Both the position numbers and the translations under genes were made by a program. A stretch of DNA of 53,251 nucleotides, from NCBI RefSeq assembly GCF_000484695.1, contig NZ_AXVR01000034.1, forward strand, positions 1-53,251, read 5' to 3'. The stretch's first letter is position 1. Each line of letters begins with the position of its first letter. Origin of the DNA: Salinispora cortesiana. GTDB taxonomy: Bacteria > Actinomycetota > Actinomycetes > Mycobacteriales > Micromonosporaceae. The notes under the pieces are model-generated. The model was not told the origin of the DNA. It did not search any database and saw only the letters and a list, made by a program, of their open reading frames with translations. Below are positions 1-9,311 of the stretch, one piece after another.

Positions 1-126
1 GAGGGCTGGCAGGACATGCCGTTGACCGAGGCCGCGCAGACGGTGCAGGTGTCGGCGTACCCGTTCCACTACGCCCAGTGGGAGACCCAGGCCGCCGACC
101 TCGTCGCCGAGCACTGGACCAGCTGA
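1..126 (+). CDS. C-terminal end of secreted transglycosylase-like protein (partial)
   Basis: Only the last 41 residues are inside the window; the reading frame is open from base 1 and stops at TGA 124-126. The peptide (WQDMPLTEAAQTVQVSAYPF and onward) is nearly the same as the C-terminus of the complete gene at 20811-21569: 32 of 39 aligned residues are identical by eye. It is therefore a paralogue of that secreted lysozyme/transglycosylase-like protein, and by inference acts on the cell wall. A strong hairpin follows about 75 bases downstream. Function is inferred from the paralogue only. Confidence 0.8.
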   Translation, partial: EGWQDMPLTEAAQTVQVSAYPFHYAQWETQAADLVAEHWTS

Positions 127-199
127 CCCACCCACCGCAGCAGCCACCAACAAACCCCCACCCACAGACCCAACCCACACAAGGGGGAAAGAAACTGTC

Positions 200-227
200 G
201 GCCGGCACCCGAAACCGGGCGCCGGCC
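200..227 (+). terminator. Hairpin terminator after the transglycosylase-like gene
   Basis: Arms 200-211 and 216-227 form a 12-bp stem with one A-C mismatch and an AAAC loop. It lies downstream of the gene ending at 126. There is no U-tract, as is usual for actinobacterial terminators. Confidence 0.6.
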
Positions 228-390
228 AACAGCCATGTCTGGGGCTATCTGCGTGGGGAGGGCATGGCCACGGCCACTGGCCTCGGGCCCACCAATGCCC
301 GGTCCACAACCTGTGGATAGGACATGTGTACGAACCCCCGGCGTAAGCAAGTCAATCGATGGAATTTGCCCCTGCCGGTCGGGTGGGTCG

Positions 391-1623
391 TCAGGGGCCG
401 GCGGCCAACGCGGCGCGGACCGGGGCCGACTTCGCCGCCGCCTCCGCGACCTCAGCCTCCGGATCGCTGCCCCAGGTGATCCCACCACCGGCCCACACGT
501 GCAGATGATCGGCGTCAGCCGCGGCGGTGCGGATGGTCAAACCAAGGTCGACCCGGCCGGAGGTGACCCACCCCAGCGCGCCCATGCTGGCCCCCCGACC
601 GACCGGCTCCGCAGCGGCGATGTGGTCCAGGGCGGCGAGCTTTGGGGCCCCGGTGACCGATCCGCCAGGGCAGACGGCACGAAGCAGGTCCGCCAGGCTG
701 ACCCCCTCGGCGACCGCCGCGGAGACGGTCGACTCCGCCTGCCACAGGTCGCACCACCGGCGTACGGCGAACAGCTCGTCAACCGCGACGGTGCCGGTGC
801 GGGCGAGCCGAGCCAGATCATTGCGCTGCAGGTCGACGATCATGACATGTTCTGCGCGCTCCTTCGCGCTGGACAACAGCGCGGCCCGGCCGGCGGCGGT
901 GGCCGGGCGGGTGCCCTTGATCGGCCGGGTGATCATCCGCCCGGCCGTGACCTCCACGAGGGTCTCCGGGGAGGCACAGCCAATCGCCCACCCGGCGCCG
1001 GTGAGTACGCCCGCGTACCGGGCACCCGGCAGCGCACCGAGGCGGGCCAGGGCGGGCAGCGGATCACCGGCGTAGCGGGCGGCGGCATGCCCCACAAGGT
1101 TGGCCTGGTAGACATCCCCACGGCCGATTGCCGCCCGGACGGCACGCACCGCGTCGGCGTGCTGCTGTGGGGTCCAACTCTCCGCCCAGGCGCCGAGCCA
1201 CCAGGCCGACGGCCGGCGGCGGGCCGGACGGCTACGGGACGTGGCAGCGTGGCCGTAGACGACGACAGCCACGTCGGGCAGCGCGGGGGCCGGTGTGGCG
1301 GGGCCAGGGCCACGGCCGACCCCCAGCGCGCCGGCCGCGGCCGAGACGTAGAGGGCAGCCCCGCACACCCGCTCCGGGGTGCGTTCCGCCGGCCGAGCGA
1401 GGTCGCCCAGGGCGAGACCGTGGGCGGCCAGGAACTCCTGGACGAGCGCCACCGGGTCACCGCCGTCGCCGACGCGCCACTCCCAGCGGGCGCGTTCGAC
1501 GTGGGTGCGCCGGCAGGCCGGCGCCGCCGGCGGCGCCACCGTCACCTCCACTGGAAGCGTTTCCACGCTGTCCGGTCCATTCCGTCTCAACCGTTCAGTG
1601 GATTTTCCACGCGGCACGCGCAC
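391..1623 (-). CDS. pabB: Aminodeoxychorismate synthase component I (PabB family)
   Basis: Chorismate-binding enzyme that aminates chorismate to 4-amino-4-deoxychorismate for folate, using ammonia from a PabA-type glutaminase. The 410-residue product has the family core in its C-terminal two thirds: GDVYQANL near residue 168, then PIKGTRP, whose lysine is the PabB hallmark (TrpE-type enzymes differ here), HVMIVDLQRNDL, FPGGSVTGAPK-like CPGGSVTGAPK, and a closing GGGITWGSDPEAE that binds magnesium. The N-terminal 100 residues are divergent, so the start is uncertain; GTG 1566 is an alternative to GTG 1623. No pabA or pabC lies next to it. A TrpE-like or secondary-metabolite ADC synthase is less likely because of the PIKGT motif. 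Confidence 0.88.
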   Translation of the reverse strand: MRVPRGKSTERLRRNGPDSVETLPVEVTVAPPAAPACRRTHVERARWEWRVGDGGDPVALVQEFLAAHGLALGDLARPAERTPERVCGAALYVSAAAGALGVGRGPGPATPAPALPDVAVVVYGHAATSRSRPARRRPSAWWLGAWAESWTPQQHADAVRAVRAAIGRGDVYQANLVGHAAARYAGDPLPALARLGALPGARYAGVLTGAGWAIGCASPETLVEVTAGRMITRPIKGTRPATAAGRAALLSSAKERAEHVMIVDLQRNDLARLARTGTVAVDELFAVRRWCDLWQAESTVSAAVAEGVSLADLLRAVCPGGSVTGAPKLAALDHIAAAEPVGRGASMGALGWVTSGRVDLGLTIRTAAADADHLHVWAGGGITWGSDPEAEVAEAAAKSAPVRAALAAGP

Positions 1624-1714
1624 ACCCGCTCGATGCTGGTCACTTGAACTTGGTACTGTGCGTCACTGGCCATGTGAACCATGACACAGTTCCCCCACCC
1701 TCCGGAGAACCCCG

Positions 1715-1915
1715 ATGTGCCAGCACCAACCCACCTGCCCCTCTGCCGACGCCACCGACCGGGACGCCGCCAAAGTCATTGCTTGCTTCCCTGAACAGGG
1801 CTGGAGCTTGCTCTGCAACGGGGTCATCAGTTTTGAGGACACCGGCGAGATACTCCCCGACGGACGCAGCATCGCCCCGCATCGCGGCCCAGCCCGCCAC
1901 GCCCTCGTCGCCTGA
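1715..1915 (+). CDS. DUF5999 family small protein
   Basis: A 66-residue protein beginning MCQHQPTCPSADATDRDAAK and carrying EQGWSLLCNGVISFEDTGE and LPDGR. I recognise this as the small actinobacterial DUF5999 family, whose function is unknown. The ATG is preceded by GGAG at 1703-1706. Three cysteines lie in the first half (positions 2, 8 and about 24) and one in the LLCNG segment, so metal binding or redox sensing is possible but not shown. It is divergent from pabB with a 91-bp shared upstream region. Confidence 0.85.
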   Translation: MCQHQPTCPSADATDRDAAKVIACFPEQGWSLLCNGVISFEDTGEILPDGRSIAPHRGPARHALVA

Positions 1916-2038
1916 CGACAACTCACAGTAATCATCTGGTTTCGTGGCCCCCAGGCTAGCCGCCCGAACAGGCCACCGACCTGGGAGTCGACACCAACCG
2001 GCCGGGCGGACAACCCCGCCCGGCCCGTCGGCCGTCCT

Positions 2039-4855
2039 TCACTCCTCAAACGCCTGCGGCGCGGGACAGGAACACACCAGGTTCCGGTCGCCGTACGCGC
2101 CGTCGACCCGCCGCACCGGCGGCCAGTACTTCCCCAGCCGACTCCCCGCCGGGTAGGCCCCGACCGACCGCGGATACGGATGCGACCACTGGTCAGCCGA
2201 GACCATCGCCGCCGTGTGCGGGGCGTTCACCAACGGGTTATCCTCCGCCGGCCACTCCCCCGACCCCACCTTGTCGATCTCGGCTCGGATCGCGATCAGC
2301 GCATCGCAGAACCGATCCAACTCGGTGAGATCCTCACTCTCCGTCGGCTCCACCATCAACGTCCCCGCCACCGGGAACGACATCGTCGGCGCGTGGAAAC
2401 CGTAGTCGATCAGACGCTTGGCCACGTCATCGACGCTGACGCCCGTCGCTTTTGTCAACGGCCGCAGGTCCAGAATGCACTCGTGCGCGACCAGACCCTT
2501 GTTACCCGCGTACAGCACCGGGAAGGCGCTCCGCAGCCGCGCCGCCACATAGTTGGCCGCCAGCACGGCCACTGCCGTGGCCCGGGTCAGCCCAGCCGCG
2601 CCCATCATCCGCAGATACATCCACGGAATCGGCAGGATCCCGGCCGACCCGTATCGGGCCGCCGACACCGCCGGCCGAGGCGAGTCCCCCGCGAGCGGGT
2701 CCCCGGGCAGGAACGGCGCCAGATGCGAGCGCACCGCCACCGGCCCCACGCCCGGCCCGCCACCACCATGCGGGATACAGAACGTCTTGTGCAGATTCAG
2801 GTGCGACACGTCCGCGCCGAACCGTCCCGGCTTGGCGAACCCGACCAGGGCGTTGAGGTTCGCCCCGTCGACATACACCTGACCACCCGCGTCGTGCACC
2901 TTCGCGCACACCTGAGCGATACCCGTCTCATACACTCCGTGCGTCGACGGATACGTCACCATGATCGCGGCGAGCGTCTCCCGATGCGCATCGATCTTGG
3001 TGTCGAGGTCGATCAGGTCGATGTTGCCGTCGGCGTCGCAGCCGACCACCACCACCCGCATCCCCGCCATCACCGCCGACGCGGCGTTCGTGCCGTGCGC
3101 CGACGACGGAATCAGGCACACGTTCCGGTGCCCCGCATCCCGCGACCGGTGATACGCGCGGATGGCCAGCAGCCCCGCCAACTCCCCCTGCGAACCAGCG
3201 TTGGGCTGCACACTGACCGCGTCGTACCCGGTCACCTCCGCCAACCAGCCCTCCAACTGGGCGATCAGCTCCCGGTAACCGGCGGTCTGCGACTCGGGCG
3301 CCATCGGATGCACCTGCGCGAACTGCGCCCAGCTGACCGGCTCCATCTCGGTGGTCGCGTTCAGCTTCATCGTGCACGACCCCAATGGGATCATGCCCCG
3401 ATCCAAGGCATAGTCGAGGTCCGCCAACCGACGCAGGTACCGCAGCATCGCCGTCTCCGACCGATGCGCGCTGAACACCGGGTGGGTAAGGAAATCCGAC
3501 GTACGGGCCAGCACCGCCGGCAACGCGGTATCCACCGCACCAGTGAACTCCGGCACTCCGAACGCCGCCCACACCGCCGCGAGATGCACCTCCGTCGTGG
3601 TCTCGTCACACGAAACACCCACCCGGTCGGCGTCCACCAGCCGCAGATTCACCCCCCGCTGCGCGGCCGCCTGCACCACCTCGGCCGCCCGACCCGGCAC
3701 CACCGCCGAGACAGTGTCGAAGAACAGAACATCCGCAACATCCACCCCACCCGCGCGTAACCCGGCCGCCAACCGCGCCGCCATCGCATGGGTCCGCGCC
3801 CCAATCGCACGCAACCCGTCCGGACCGTGGTAGACCGCGTACATTCCGGCCATCACCGCGAGCAGTACCTGCGCGGTGCAGATGTTGCTCGTCGCCTTCT
3901 CCCGACGGATGTGCTGCTCCCGAGTCTGCAGCGCCAACCGGTACGCCGACTCCCCGCCCGCATCCCGCGACACACCGACCAACCGGCCCGGCAGCATCCG
4001 CTGCAGGCCCGCGCGGACCGCCAGGTAGCCAGCGTGCGGGCCACCGAAGCCCATCGGCACCCCGAACCGCTGGGTCGTGCCGACAGCGATGTCAACACCG
4101 ATCTCCCCCGGCGGACGCAGCAGCGTCAACGCCAACAGGTCGGCGGCCACGGTCACCAACGCGCCCGCGGCGTGCGCGGCGTCGACCACCGCGGCGTGAT
4201 CCCGCACCGCCCCGGACGCCCCCGGATACTGCACGTGCAGGCCGAAGAACTCCGCCGGCAGCTCCGCACCATCAAGATCAACCACCTGCACGTCGATACC
4301 GAGCGGCTCGGCCCGGCCCGCGATCACCGCCACCGTCTGCGGCAACGTGTCCGCATCCACCACGTACACCTGGCTCCGGCTGCGGCTCACCCGCCGCGCC
4401 AACGTCATCGCCTCGGCAGCCGCGGTGCCCTCATCAAGCATCGACGCGTTCGCGGTCGCCAATCCGGTCAGATCGGTAACCATGGTCTGGAAGTTCAGCA
4501 ACGCCTCCAGCCGACCCTGGCTGATCTCCGGCTGGTACGGCGTGTACGCGGTGTACCAGCCGGGATTCTCCAACACGTTGCGCCGGATCACCGCCGGAGT
4601 GTGCGTGTCGTAGTAGCCCAGACCGATCATCGACACCGCAGCGGTGTTGCGCTCAGCCAGCGCCCGCAGCTGCGCCAACGCCTCCGACTCACCGGCCGGC
4701 GCCGGCAGGTCCAGGGTGCCCGACCAACGAATCGCCTCCGGAATCGCCGCATCCATCAGCTCGTCGACAGAGCCGTAGCCGACGACCTCCAACATCCGGC
4801 GTTCGTCCTGCGGATCCGGACCGATATGACGGGCGGCGAACTGCTCAAGGGACAT
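2039..4855 (-). CDS. gcvP: Glycine dehydrogenase (decarboxylating), P-protein
   Basis: Pyridoxal-phosphate P-protein of the glycine cleavage system; it decarboxylates glycine and passes the aminomethyl group to the lipoyl arm of GcvH. At 938 residues it is the full-length, fused form. The N-terminus has [22 protein letters not shown] and the mid region [20 protein letters not shown]. The cofactor lysine is in [19 protein letters not shown] (about residue 690). ATG 4855 has a GGGGAG Shine-Dalgarno site 6 bases upstream. A glycine riboswitch in the leader (4889-5022) strongly supports glycine-induced expression. gcvH lies 4 kb away in the same orientation at 8869-9249; gcvT is not in the window. 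Confidence 0.98.
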   Translation of the reverse strand: MSLEQFAARHIGPDPQDERRMLEVVGYGSVDELMDAAIPEAIRWSGTLDLPAPAGESEALAQLRALAERNTAAVSMIGLGYYDTHTPAVIRRNVLENPGWYTAYTPYQPEISQGRLEALLNFQTMVTDLTGLATANASMLDEGTAAAEAMTLARRVSRSRSQVYVVDADTLPQTVAVIAGRAEPLGIDVQVVDLDGAELPAEFFGLHVQYPGASGAVRDHAAVVDAAHAAGALVTVAADLLALTLLRPPGEIGVDIAVGTTQRFGVPMGFGGPHAGYLAVRAGLQRMLPGRLVGVSRDAGGESAYRLALQTREQHIRREKATSNICTAQVLLAVMAGMYAVYHGPDGLRAIGARTHAMAARLAAGLRAGGVDVADVLFFDTVSAVVPGRAAEVVQAAAQRGVNLRLVDADRVGVSCDETTTEVHLAAVWAAFGVPEFTGAVDTALPAVLARTSDFLTHPVFSAHRSETAMLRYLRRLADLDYALDRGMIPLGSCTMKLNATTEMEPVSWAQFAQVHPMAPESQTAGYRELIAQLEGWLAEVTGYDAVSVQPNAGSQGELAGLLAIRAYHRSRDAGHRNVCLIPSSAHGTNAASAVMAGMRVVVVGCDADGNIDLIDLDTKIDAHRETLAAIMVTYPSTHGVYETGIAQVCAKVHDAGGQVYVDGANLNALVGFAKPGRFGADVSHLNLHKTFCIPHGGGGPGVGPVAVRSHLAPFLPGDPLAGDSPRPAVSAARYGSAGILPIPWMYLRMMGAAGLTRATAVAVLAANYVAARLRSAFPVLYAGNKGLVAHECILDLRPLTKATGVSVDDVAKRLIDYGFHAPTMSFPVAGTLMVEPTESEDLTELDRFCDALIAIRAEIDKVGSGEWPAEDNPLVNAPHTAAMVSADQWSHPYPRSVGAYPAGSRLGKYWPPVRRVDGAYGDRNLVCSCPAPQAFEE

Positions 4856-4888
4856 GGGGTGCTCCCCGGGGATGAGGTCGACAGGTCG

Positions 4889-5022
4889 GCCTCCCCCTCT
4901 GTCGCGCCCGCAGACGCTCCACAGTGCCTACCCGTGAGGTCCTTTTGCCTGAGAGGTTCCGGGGAGGATTTGCCCCTTCGGCGCCGCACCGGGTGGTTTC
5001 CGGGCGGTCTCTCCCACACGGG
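4889..5022 (-). promoter_or_regulatory. Glycine riboswitch (gcvT-type aptamer) in gcvP leader
   Basis: Reading the minus strand, the leader has the conserved glycine-aptamer blocks in order: GGGAGAGACCGCCC, then GGCGCCGAAGGGGCAA, then CCTCTCAGGCAAAAGGACC, and the closing GACAGAGGGGGAGG. The last of these pairs back to the first block to form P1. Only one aptamer is evident, about 30 bases before the gcvP start. Glycine aptamers in front of gcv genes usually switch expression on with glycine. This placement in the 5' leader of gcvP is direct support for that function. Confidence 0.95.
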
Positions 5023-5112
5023 TGCGACCGGCACGACCAACGCTACCAGCGGCCATCCCCACCCGGGCGTCCCCACCCGGGCCATTACCGACCGCACACC
5101 AGCCCGCCACGG

Positions 5113-6014
5113 TCAGCCCACCACCACCGGTCCCCCCGCGCTGTCTGCGACGGCACCAAACTGACCCGCGCCGTCTGGGGCAGCATTCAACCGATCGGCC
5201 AACACCGACAACACCCGACCCAGCGGAGCATCCACGGTCACCGCCGCATACGCATCGCCGCGAGTCGCACCCTGGTTGACGATCGCCACCGGAATACCCA
5301 AACTCGCCGCCCGCACCACAAACCGCCGCCCGGACATAACCGTCAACGACGAACCAAGCACCAAAAGCAGCCGCGCGGACTCCACCATGGTGAAACACCG
5401 GGCCACCCGCGCCGCCGGCACCGACTCACCGAAGAACACCACGTCCGGTTTCAGCGTTCCGTGCCGCACTGGGCGCAATCGGCCGTACGGAAGTCCGCCA
5501 CCGCCGAATCATCGAGATCCACGTCACCGTCCGGATTAACCGCCGACACCCACGCCGCAAACCCCGGGTTCGCCTCCGCCAACCGCTGATGCAGCTCCCA
5601 CCGCGACACCCCAACCCCACACGCTAGGCACACCACCTCGTCCAGGCGCCCGTGCAGCTCCACCACCCCGCTACTACCCGCCGCCGTGTGCAACCCGTCC
5701 ACGTTCTGCATAACAACCCCGTCCACCACGCCGGCCTGCTGCAAACGAGCCACCGCCCGATGCCCGGCATTGGGGACCGCCCGGGCAATCGTGCGCCACC
5801 CCAGGTGACTACGCGCCCAGTACCGCCGCCGCGCCAACGGATCCCGCGTGAACACCTGATACGTCATCGGAGAGTGGCGCCGGGCCGCACCACTGGGCCC
5901 CCGATAGTCCGGGATCCCCGACTCGGTAGACAGCCCAGCACCGCTGAGCACCACCACCCCACCAGCCGAGACCAACCCCGCCAGCACATCAACCTGTTCG
6001 CTCACCAGAACCAT
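5113..6014 (-). pseudogene. SIR2-family NAD-dependent protein deacylase, interrupted by a one-base frameshift
   Basis: The N-terminal part (start ATG 6014) has GAGLSTESGIPDYRG (NAD binding), QNVDGLHTAAG, the catalytic-histidine block VELHG, and the first zinc pair CLACG. It runs into the second zinc pair CAQCG and then stops at 5451. The next frame continues exactly where the family would, with GTLKPDVVFFGESVP, GSSLTVMSG and IVNQGATRGD, ending at 5113. Adding one G to the GG of ACGGAACGC (about 5463) restores a single sirtuin of about 300 residues. Either this is a genuine frameshift or a sequencing/assembly error. It sits between a MerR gene and the gcvP riboswitch. Confidence 0.88.
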
Positions 6015-6054
6015 GCTGCCGCGTCCACGGCCACCTGCCCACTCCCGTCGCCGC

Positions 6055-6621
6055 TCAACTCACCCGCCGCCGCGCCCGCCGCGCCGCCAACTCATCCCCC
6101 ACCACCTTCACCGCAGCCGGTGGTGCCGGCTGCGGTGCCACCGACTCCGCCGGCAGATGCGACAACGACCCCTGAATCTCCTTGAACGCCCCACCAATCG
6201 CGATCCCAAACACCCCCTGGCCACCCTGCAGCAGGTCAACCACCTCCTCCGGCGACCGGCACTCATACACCGTCGTCCCGTCGGAGATCAACGTGATGCC
6301 CGCCAGGTCCGCCACCCCCCGCGACCGCAACGCCTCAATCGCCTTCCGGATGTTCTGCAACGACACCCCAGCGTCCAGCAGCCGCTTGACCACCTTCAAC
6401 ACCACTAGGTCCCGGAACGAGTACAACCGCTGCGTTCCCGAACCCGACGCGTCCCGCACTCCCGGCACGACCAGACCAGTCCGCGCCCAGTAGTCCAACT
6501 GCCGGTAACTGATACCCACCGCATGGCAGGCCGTCACGCCCCGGTAGCCGACCTCGCCGTCACCATCGATCGCCGGCACACCCGGCCCCGAGCCCGAATC
6601 GGAATCCCACGGCTCCTGCAT
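6055..6621 (-). CDS. MerR-family transcriptional regulator (Rv1830-like)
   Basis: DNA-binding regulator of 188 residues. The winged-helix MerR domain begins at VGYRGVTACHAVGISYRQLD and continues YWARTGLVVPGVR...RLYSFRDLVVLKVVKRLLDAGVSLQNIRKAIEAL. The C-terminal part is a short effector region with DGTTVYECRSPEEVVDLLQGG. ATG 6621 is chosen over upstream in-frame starts because GGGGAGG lies 8 bases before it, and the cysteine-rich extension upstream is not family-like. Position next to DUF151 and FtsR matches Rv1830 (a MerR protein linked to cell-cycle and DNA-replication control in mycobacteria). The targets here are unknown. Confidence 0.93.
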   Translation of the reverse strand: MQEPWDSDSGSGPGVPAIDGDGEVGYRGVTACHAVGISYRQLDYWARTGLVVPGVRDASGSGTQRLYSFRDLVVLKVVKRLLDAGVSLQNIRKAIEALRSRGVADLAGITLISDGTTVYECRSPEEVVDLLQGGQGVFGIAIGGAFKEIQGSLSHLPAESVAPQPAPPAAVKVVGDELAARRARRRVS

Positions 6622-6712
6622 CCGGATAACCTCCCCGCCGTGCGGTGCCCCATCCACGTCCACGTCGAGACGAGCACCCCTCGATACGGTCACCCTAACG
6701 CCGTACCCGACA

Positions 6713-6725
6713 GTTGCCAGGCAAC
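6713..6725. repeat. Palindrome upstream of the MerR gene (possible operator)
   Basis: Perfect 13-bp dyad GTTGCC-A-GGCAAC in the intergenic space between the DUF151 gene (ends 6828) and the MerR start at 6621. It could be an autoregulatory MerR site. I cannot place convincing -35 and -10 boxes around it. Confidence 0.35.
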
Positions 6726-6827
6726 AACAACACGACACGCCGTGCCCACAACACGCCCAAAGAACCGTCACCAACCGTGACGACAGCGCAACCAGCCCAT
6801 AACCATCGGATCAACCGGCCAGCCAAG

Positions 6828-7292
6828 TCAGCCGGCAAAGTCCTCTGGACTCACCTGGTCCAGGAACTCCCGGAACTTCTCCACCTCGTCCTCCTGCTCG
6901 TCCGGAATCACAATCCCGGCCTCACTGAGAACCTCGTCGGCACACCGAATCGGCGCCCCCACCCGCAACGCCAACGCAATGGAATCACTCGGCCGCGCCG
7001 ACACCCGCACCCCGTCACCGAGCAACAGATCAGCGAAGAAGACATTCTCCTTCAACTCGGTGATCTCCACCGCCTGCAACGGTGCTTCCAACGCCGCCAA
7101 CACATCCCGAAGAAGATCATGCGTCAACGGCCGCGTCGGCTTGACCCCCTGCTGCTCGTAGGCGATCGCCGTCGCCTCGACCGCGCCGATCCAAATCGGC
7201 AGATAACGGTCCCCCTCGACCTCCCGAAGCAGGACGATCGGCTGGTTGCCCGGCAGCTCCACCCGAACCCCGACCACACTCAGCTCGCGCAC
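6828..7292 (-). CDS. DUF151 bifunctional nuclease-family protein (Rv1829-like)
   Basis: Member of the DUF151 (bifunctional nuclease) family, usually about 150-165 residues; here 154. Characteristic segments are RELSVVGVRVELPGNQPIVL, LPIWIGAVEATAIAYEQQG, RPLTHDLLRDVLAAL, ENVFFADLLL and VSARPSDSIALALRVGAPI. The GTG at 7292 is preferred to the ATG at 7349 because GGAGG lies 5 bases before it and the protein then begins directly with the conserved domain. It sits between two MerR genes in the order found in mycobacteria (Rv1828-1829-1830). Nuclease activity has been shown for a plant member; the bacterial role is unclear. Confidence 0.92.
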   Translation of the reverse strand: MRELSVVGVRVELPGNQPIVLLREVEGDRYLPIWIGAVEATAIAYEQQGVKPTRPLTHDLLRDVLAALEAPLQAVEITELKENVFFADLLLGDGVRVSARPSDSIALALRVGAPIRCADEVLSEAGIVIPDEQEDEVEKFREFLDQVSPEDFAG

Positions 7293-7453
7293 CGCCGCCT
7301 CCGTGTCGTTGTCACCTACGCCGCACCGCACCCCTTCTGCACCGTACACGGACCGCGACCCGGCCGTCCCACGCGCGGCACGCGTCGCAAAGGGGTTACC
7401 CCGGCAAGCCTACGGCACGCATCACCGAACAGATCTTTCCGCACACACCCACC

Positions 7454-8203
7454 TCACCGTCCCAACGTCGAACGCAACCCCACCCGCACCAACGCCGCGT
7501 GCAACCGCTGCGACAACGCCACCAACTCCCGCGCCGTCTCCGCTGCCCGCGCCCGCGCCGCCAGATCACTCTGCCGCGCCAACGGCGTCACCAACTGGGC
7601 AAACAACCCCACCTCACGGTCCGCCGCCAACCGATACCCCCGCAGATGCCGCGGCTCCAACCCATACGCCGCCAGACCCGCCACCGCCTGCGCGATGATC
7701 AACGCATCCCCGTCATACCAGCCCGGCGGATCCGTCACCACCACACCAAGCCGCTCCAGCTCCACCAGCGTCGACTCATCAACACCGCTGCGGTCAATCA
7801 ACTCGGCCCGATCCAACCGCATCCGCGACGACTCGGCCTCCGCCGACTGCCCGGGCACCTCCCCACCCGAGCCCACCGCCACCAACGCCGGCCGAGAACG
7901 ACCCGGCTGCTCACCCGTCGCATCCCAGACCGCGAGCTGCTCACGGATCACCCGCAGCGGCAGGTACTGATCCCGCTGCGCGGTCAATACGAACCGCAAC
8001 CGCGCCACATCATCCCAGCTGTACTTCCGGTACCCAGCCGCCGTCCGCTGCGGCTCCACCAAGCCTTCAGCCTCGAGGAACCGCAACTTCGACAACGTGG
8101 CATCCGGAAAGTCCACCCGCAACTGGGCCAGCACCTCACCGATGCTCATCAACGGCTGCGGACGGGAAGACCCCGGCGCAGCAGACGCCGCAGGCTCACT
8201 CAC
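7454..8203 (-). CDS. ftsR: MerR-family regulator FtsR
   Basis: A 249-residue MerR-like activator. Residues 17-90 form the HTH: LMSIGEVLAQLRVDFPDATL, then SKLRFLEAEGLVEPQRTAAG and RLRFVLTAQRDQYLPLRVIRE. The second half, from about residue 130, is a second helical domain (LDRAELIDRSGVDESTLVEL) typical of the Rv1828/FtsR group. In Corynebacterium FtsR activates ftsZ; here the same role is inferred from homology and synteny. The GTG start overlaps the garA stop by four bases (GTGA), so the two are translationally coupled. Confidence 0.93.
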   Translation of the reverse strand: MSEPAASAAPGSSRPQPLMSIGEVLAQLRVDFPDATLSKLRFLEAEGLVEPQRTAAGYRKYSWDDVARLRFVLTAQRDQYLPLRVIREQLAVWDATGEQPGRSRPALVAVGSGGEVPGQSAEAESSRMRLDRAELIDRSGVDESTLVELERLGVVVTDPPGWYDGDALIIAQAVAGLAAYGLEPRHLRGYRLAADREVGLFAQLVTPLARQSDLAARARAAETARELVALSQRLHAALVRVGLRSTLGR

Positions 8204-8652
8204 CCCCGGCCGGCCCCCTCCTCGGGCCGCGGACCGGCAAGGAACACCACCCGGAACTTGCCGATCTGCACCTCATCACCGTTGCTCAACGTGGCCGCCT
8301 CGACCCGCTCCCGGTTCACATACGTCCCATTCAGGCTCCCCACATCCCGCACCGTGAACGTCCCACCATCCCGGTGAAACTCCGCGTGCCGCCGCGACAC
8401 CGTCACGTCGTCCAGGAAAATGTCACTGTCCGGATGCCGCCCACTGGTCGTCACATCGTGGTCCAGCAAGAACCGGGCACCCGCATTCGGCCCCCGCCGT
8501 ACTACCAGCAGAGCCATCCCCGGCGGCAACGAACCGGACATCCGATTCGGCATCACATCGGTATCCGGCCCCTCCAGGGCCTCTTCGAGCGAGCCGAGAT
8601 TGAGCGTCGAAGTGACGTCGAGTGGGGGAAACTCGTCGTCTGGGCGCGTCAT
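8200..8652 (-). CDS. garA: FHA-domain protein GarA/OdhI homologue
   Basis: A 150-residue cytoplasmic FHA protein. In mycobacteria and corynebacteria GarA/OdhI restrains 2-oxoglutarate dehydrogenase and glutamate enzymes until phosphorylated by Ser/Thr kinases (PknB/PknG). The N-terminal tail here has DVTSTLNL (residues 13-20), which corresponds to the phosphothreonine switch motif, though shorter than the mycobacterial ETTS sequence. The FHA fold follows: FLLDHDVTTSGRHPDSDIFL, DDVTVSRRHAEFHRDGG, DVGSLNGTYVNRERV and DEVQIGKFRVVF, with the phosphothreonine-binding GR, S-RH and N residues all present. It is coupled to ftsR and follows gcvH after a 216-base gap. Confidence 0.95.
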   Translation of the reverse strand: MTRPDDEFPPLDVTSTLNLGSLEEALEGPDTDVMPNRMSGSLPPGMALLVVRRGPNAGARFLLDHDVTTSGRHPDSDIFLDDVTVSRRHAEFHRDGGTFTVRDVGSLNGTYVNRERVEAATLSNGDEVQIGKFRVVFLAGPRPEEGAGRG

Positions 8653-8868
8653 GGGACCACCTCACGGATCTATTCGGTCAGCGTCGGGTAAGAGCGGGTC
8701 TGGCCGCCGGGCAATCTCGCACCCGGCGGCTGGCTCCCCGTGCCAGGAAGGCAACTACACAACGCTCAACTATCGGATTCTCGGTCGACTGGGCGAGCCT
8801 AGCCAGCGCCGAAAAGCAGGGCAACCGGACGCGCGGAACCAACCCCCGTGCCGGCAGGAGGGCACCAC

Positions 8869-9249
8869 TCAGCCCTCGGTGAGCTCGCGATACGCACCCG
8901 CCGACAGCAGGCTGTCCAGCCCGCCCTGATCAGCCACGGTGACCTCAAACAGCCAACCCGCAGCATACGGATCACTATTGATCAACTCGGGAGTGTCGCC
9001 CAGTGCCTCATTGCACGCCGACACCGTCCCGGTGACCGGGGCGTAGATCTCCGACACACTCTTCGTCGACTCGATCTCACCCACCGAATCGCCGGGAGAC
9101 ACCGCCGACCCGACCTCGGGCAGTTGAACGAAGACGATGTCACCCAGCGCGTCCTGCGCGAAGTGCGTGATACCAACCCGCACCACGCCGTCGCCACCAC
9201 CCGCAACCCACTCGTGCTCGGCGGTATACCGTAGATCCTCAGGAATCAC
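8869..9249 (-). CDS. gcvH: Glycine cleavage system H protein
   Basis: Lipoylated shuttle protein of the glycine cleavage system, 126 residues (normal size). It opens IPEDLRYTAEHEWV. The lipoyl-lysine site is IESTKSVSEIYAPVTG (lysine about residue 64), followed by the family motif NEALGDTPELINSDPYAAGW. It is the first of the garA-ftsR-DUF151-MerR run and follows the DUF881 gene by 62 bases. No glycine aptamer is visible directly upstream, unlike at gcvP. Confidence 0.97.
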   Translation of the reverse strand: MIPEDLRYTAEHEWVAGGGDGVVRVGITHFAQDALGDIVFVQLPEVGSAVSPGDSVGEIESTKSVSEIYAPVTGTVSACNEALGDTPELINSDPYAAGWLFEVTVADQGGLDSLLSAGAYRELTEG

Positions 9250-9311
9250 CAGCTGCGTCCTTCATCCCATCGTGCGCCAACCCCCACGTGACGGCGCAGC
9301 CGCGCCACCAG

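Noticed and set aside
235..1647. Long plus-strand ORF opposite pabB
   Set aside because: Arg/Gly/Pro-rich antisense shadow of the chorismate-binding gene, with no known motif.
6622..6774. Cysteine-rich N-terminal extension of the MerR protein
   Set aside because: The ribosome site GGGGAGG fixes the start at 6621; the extension is intergenic sequence read through.
7293..7349. Upstream ATG of the DUF151 gene
   Set aside because: GGAGG at ideal distance before GTG 7292 and family alignment favour the shorter form.
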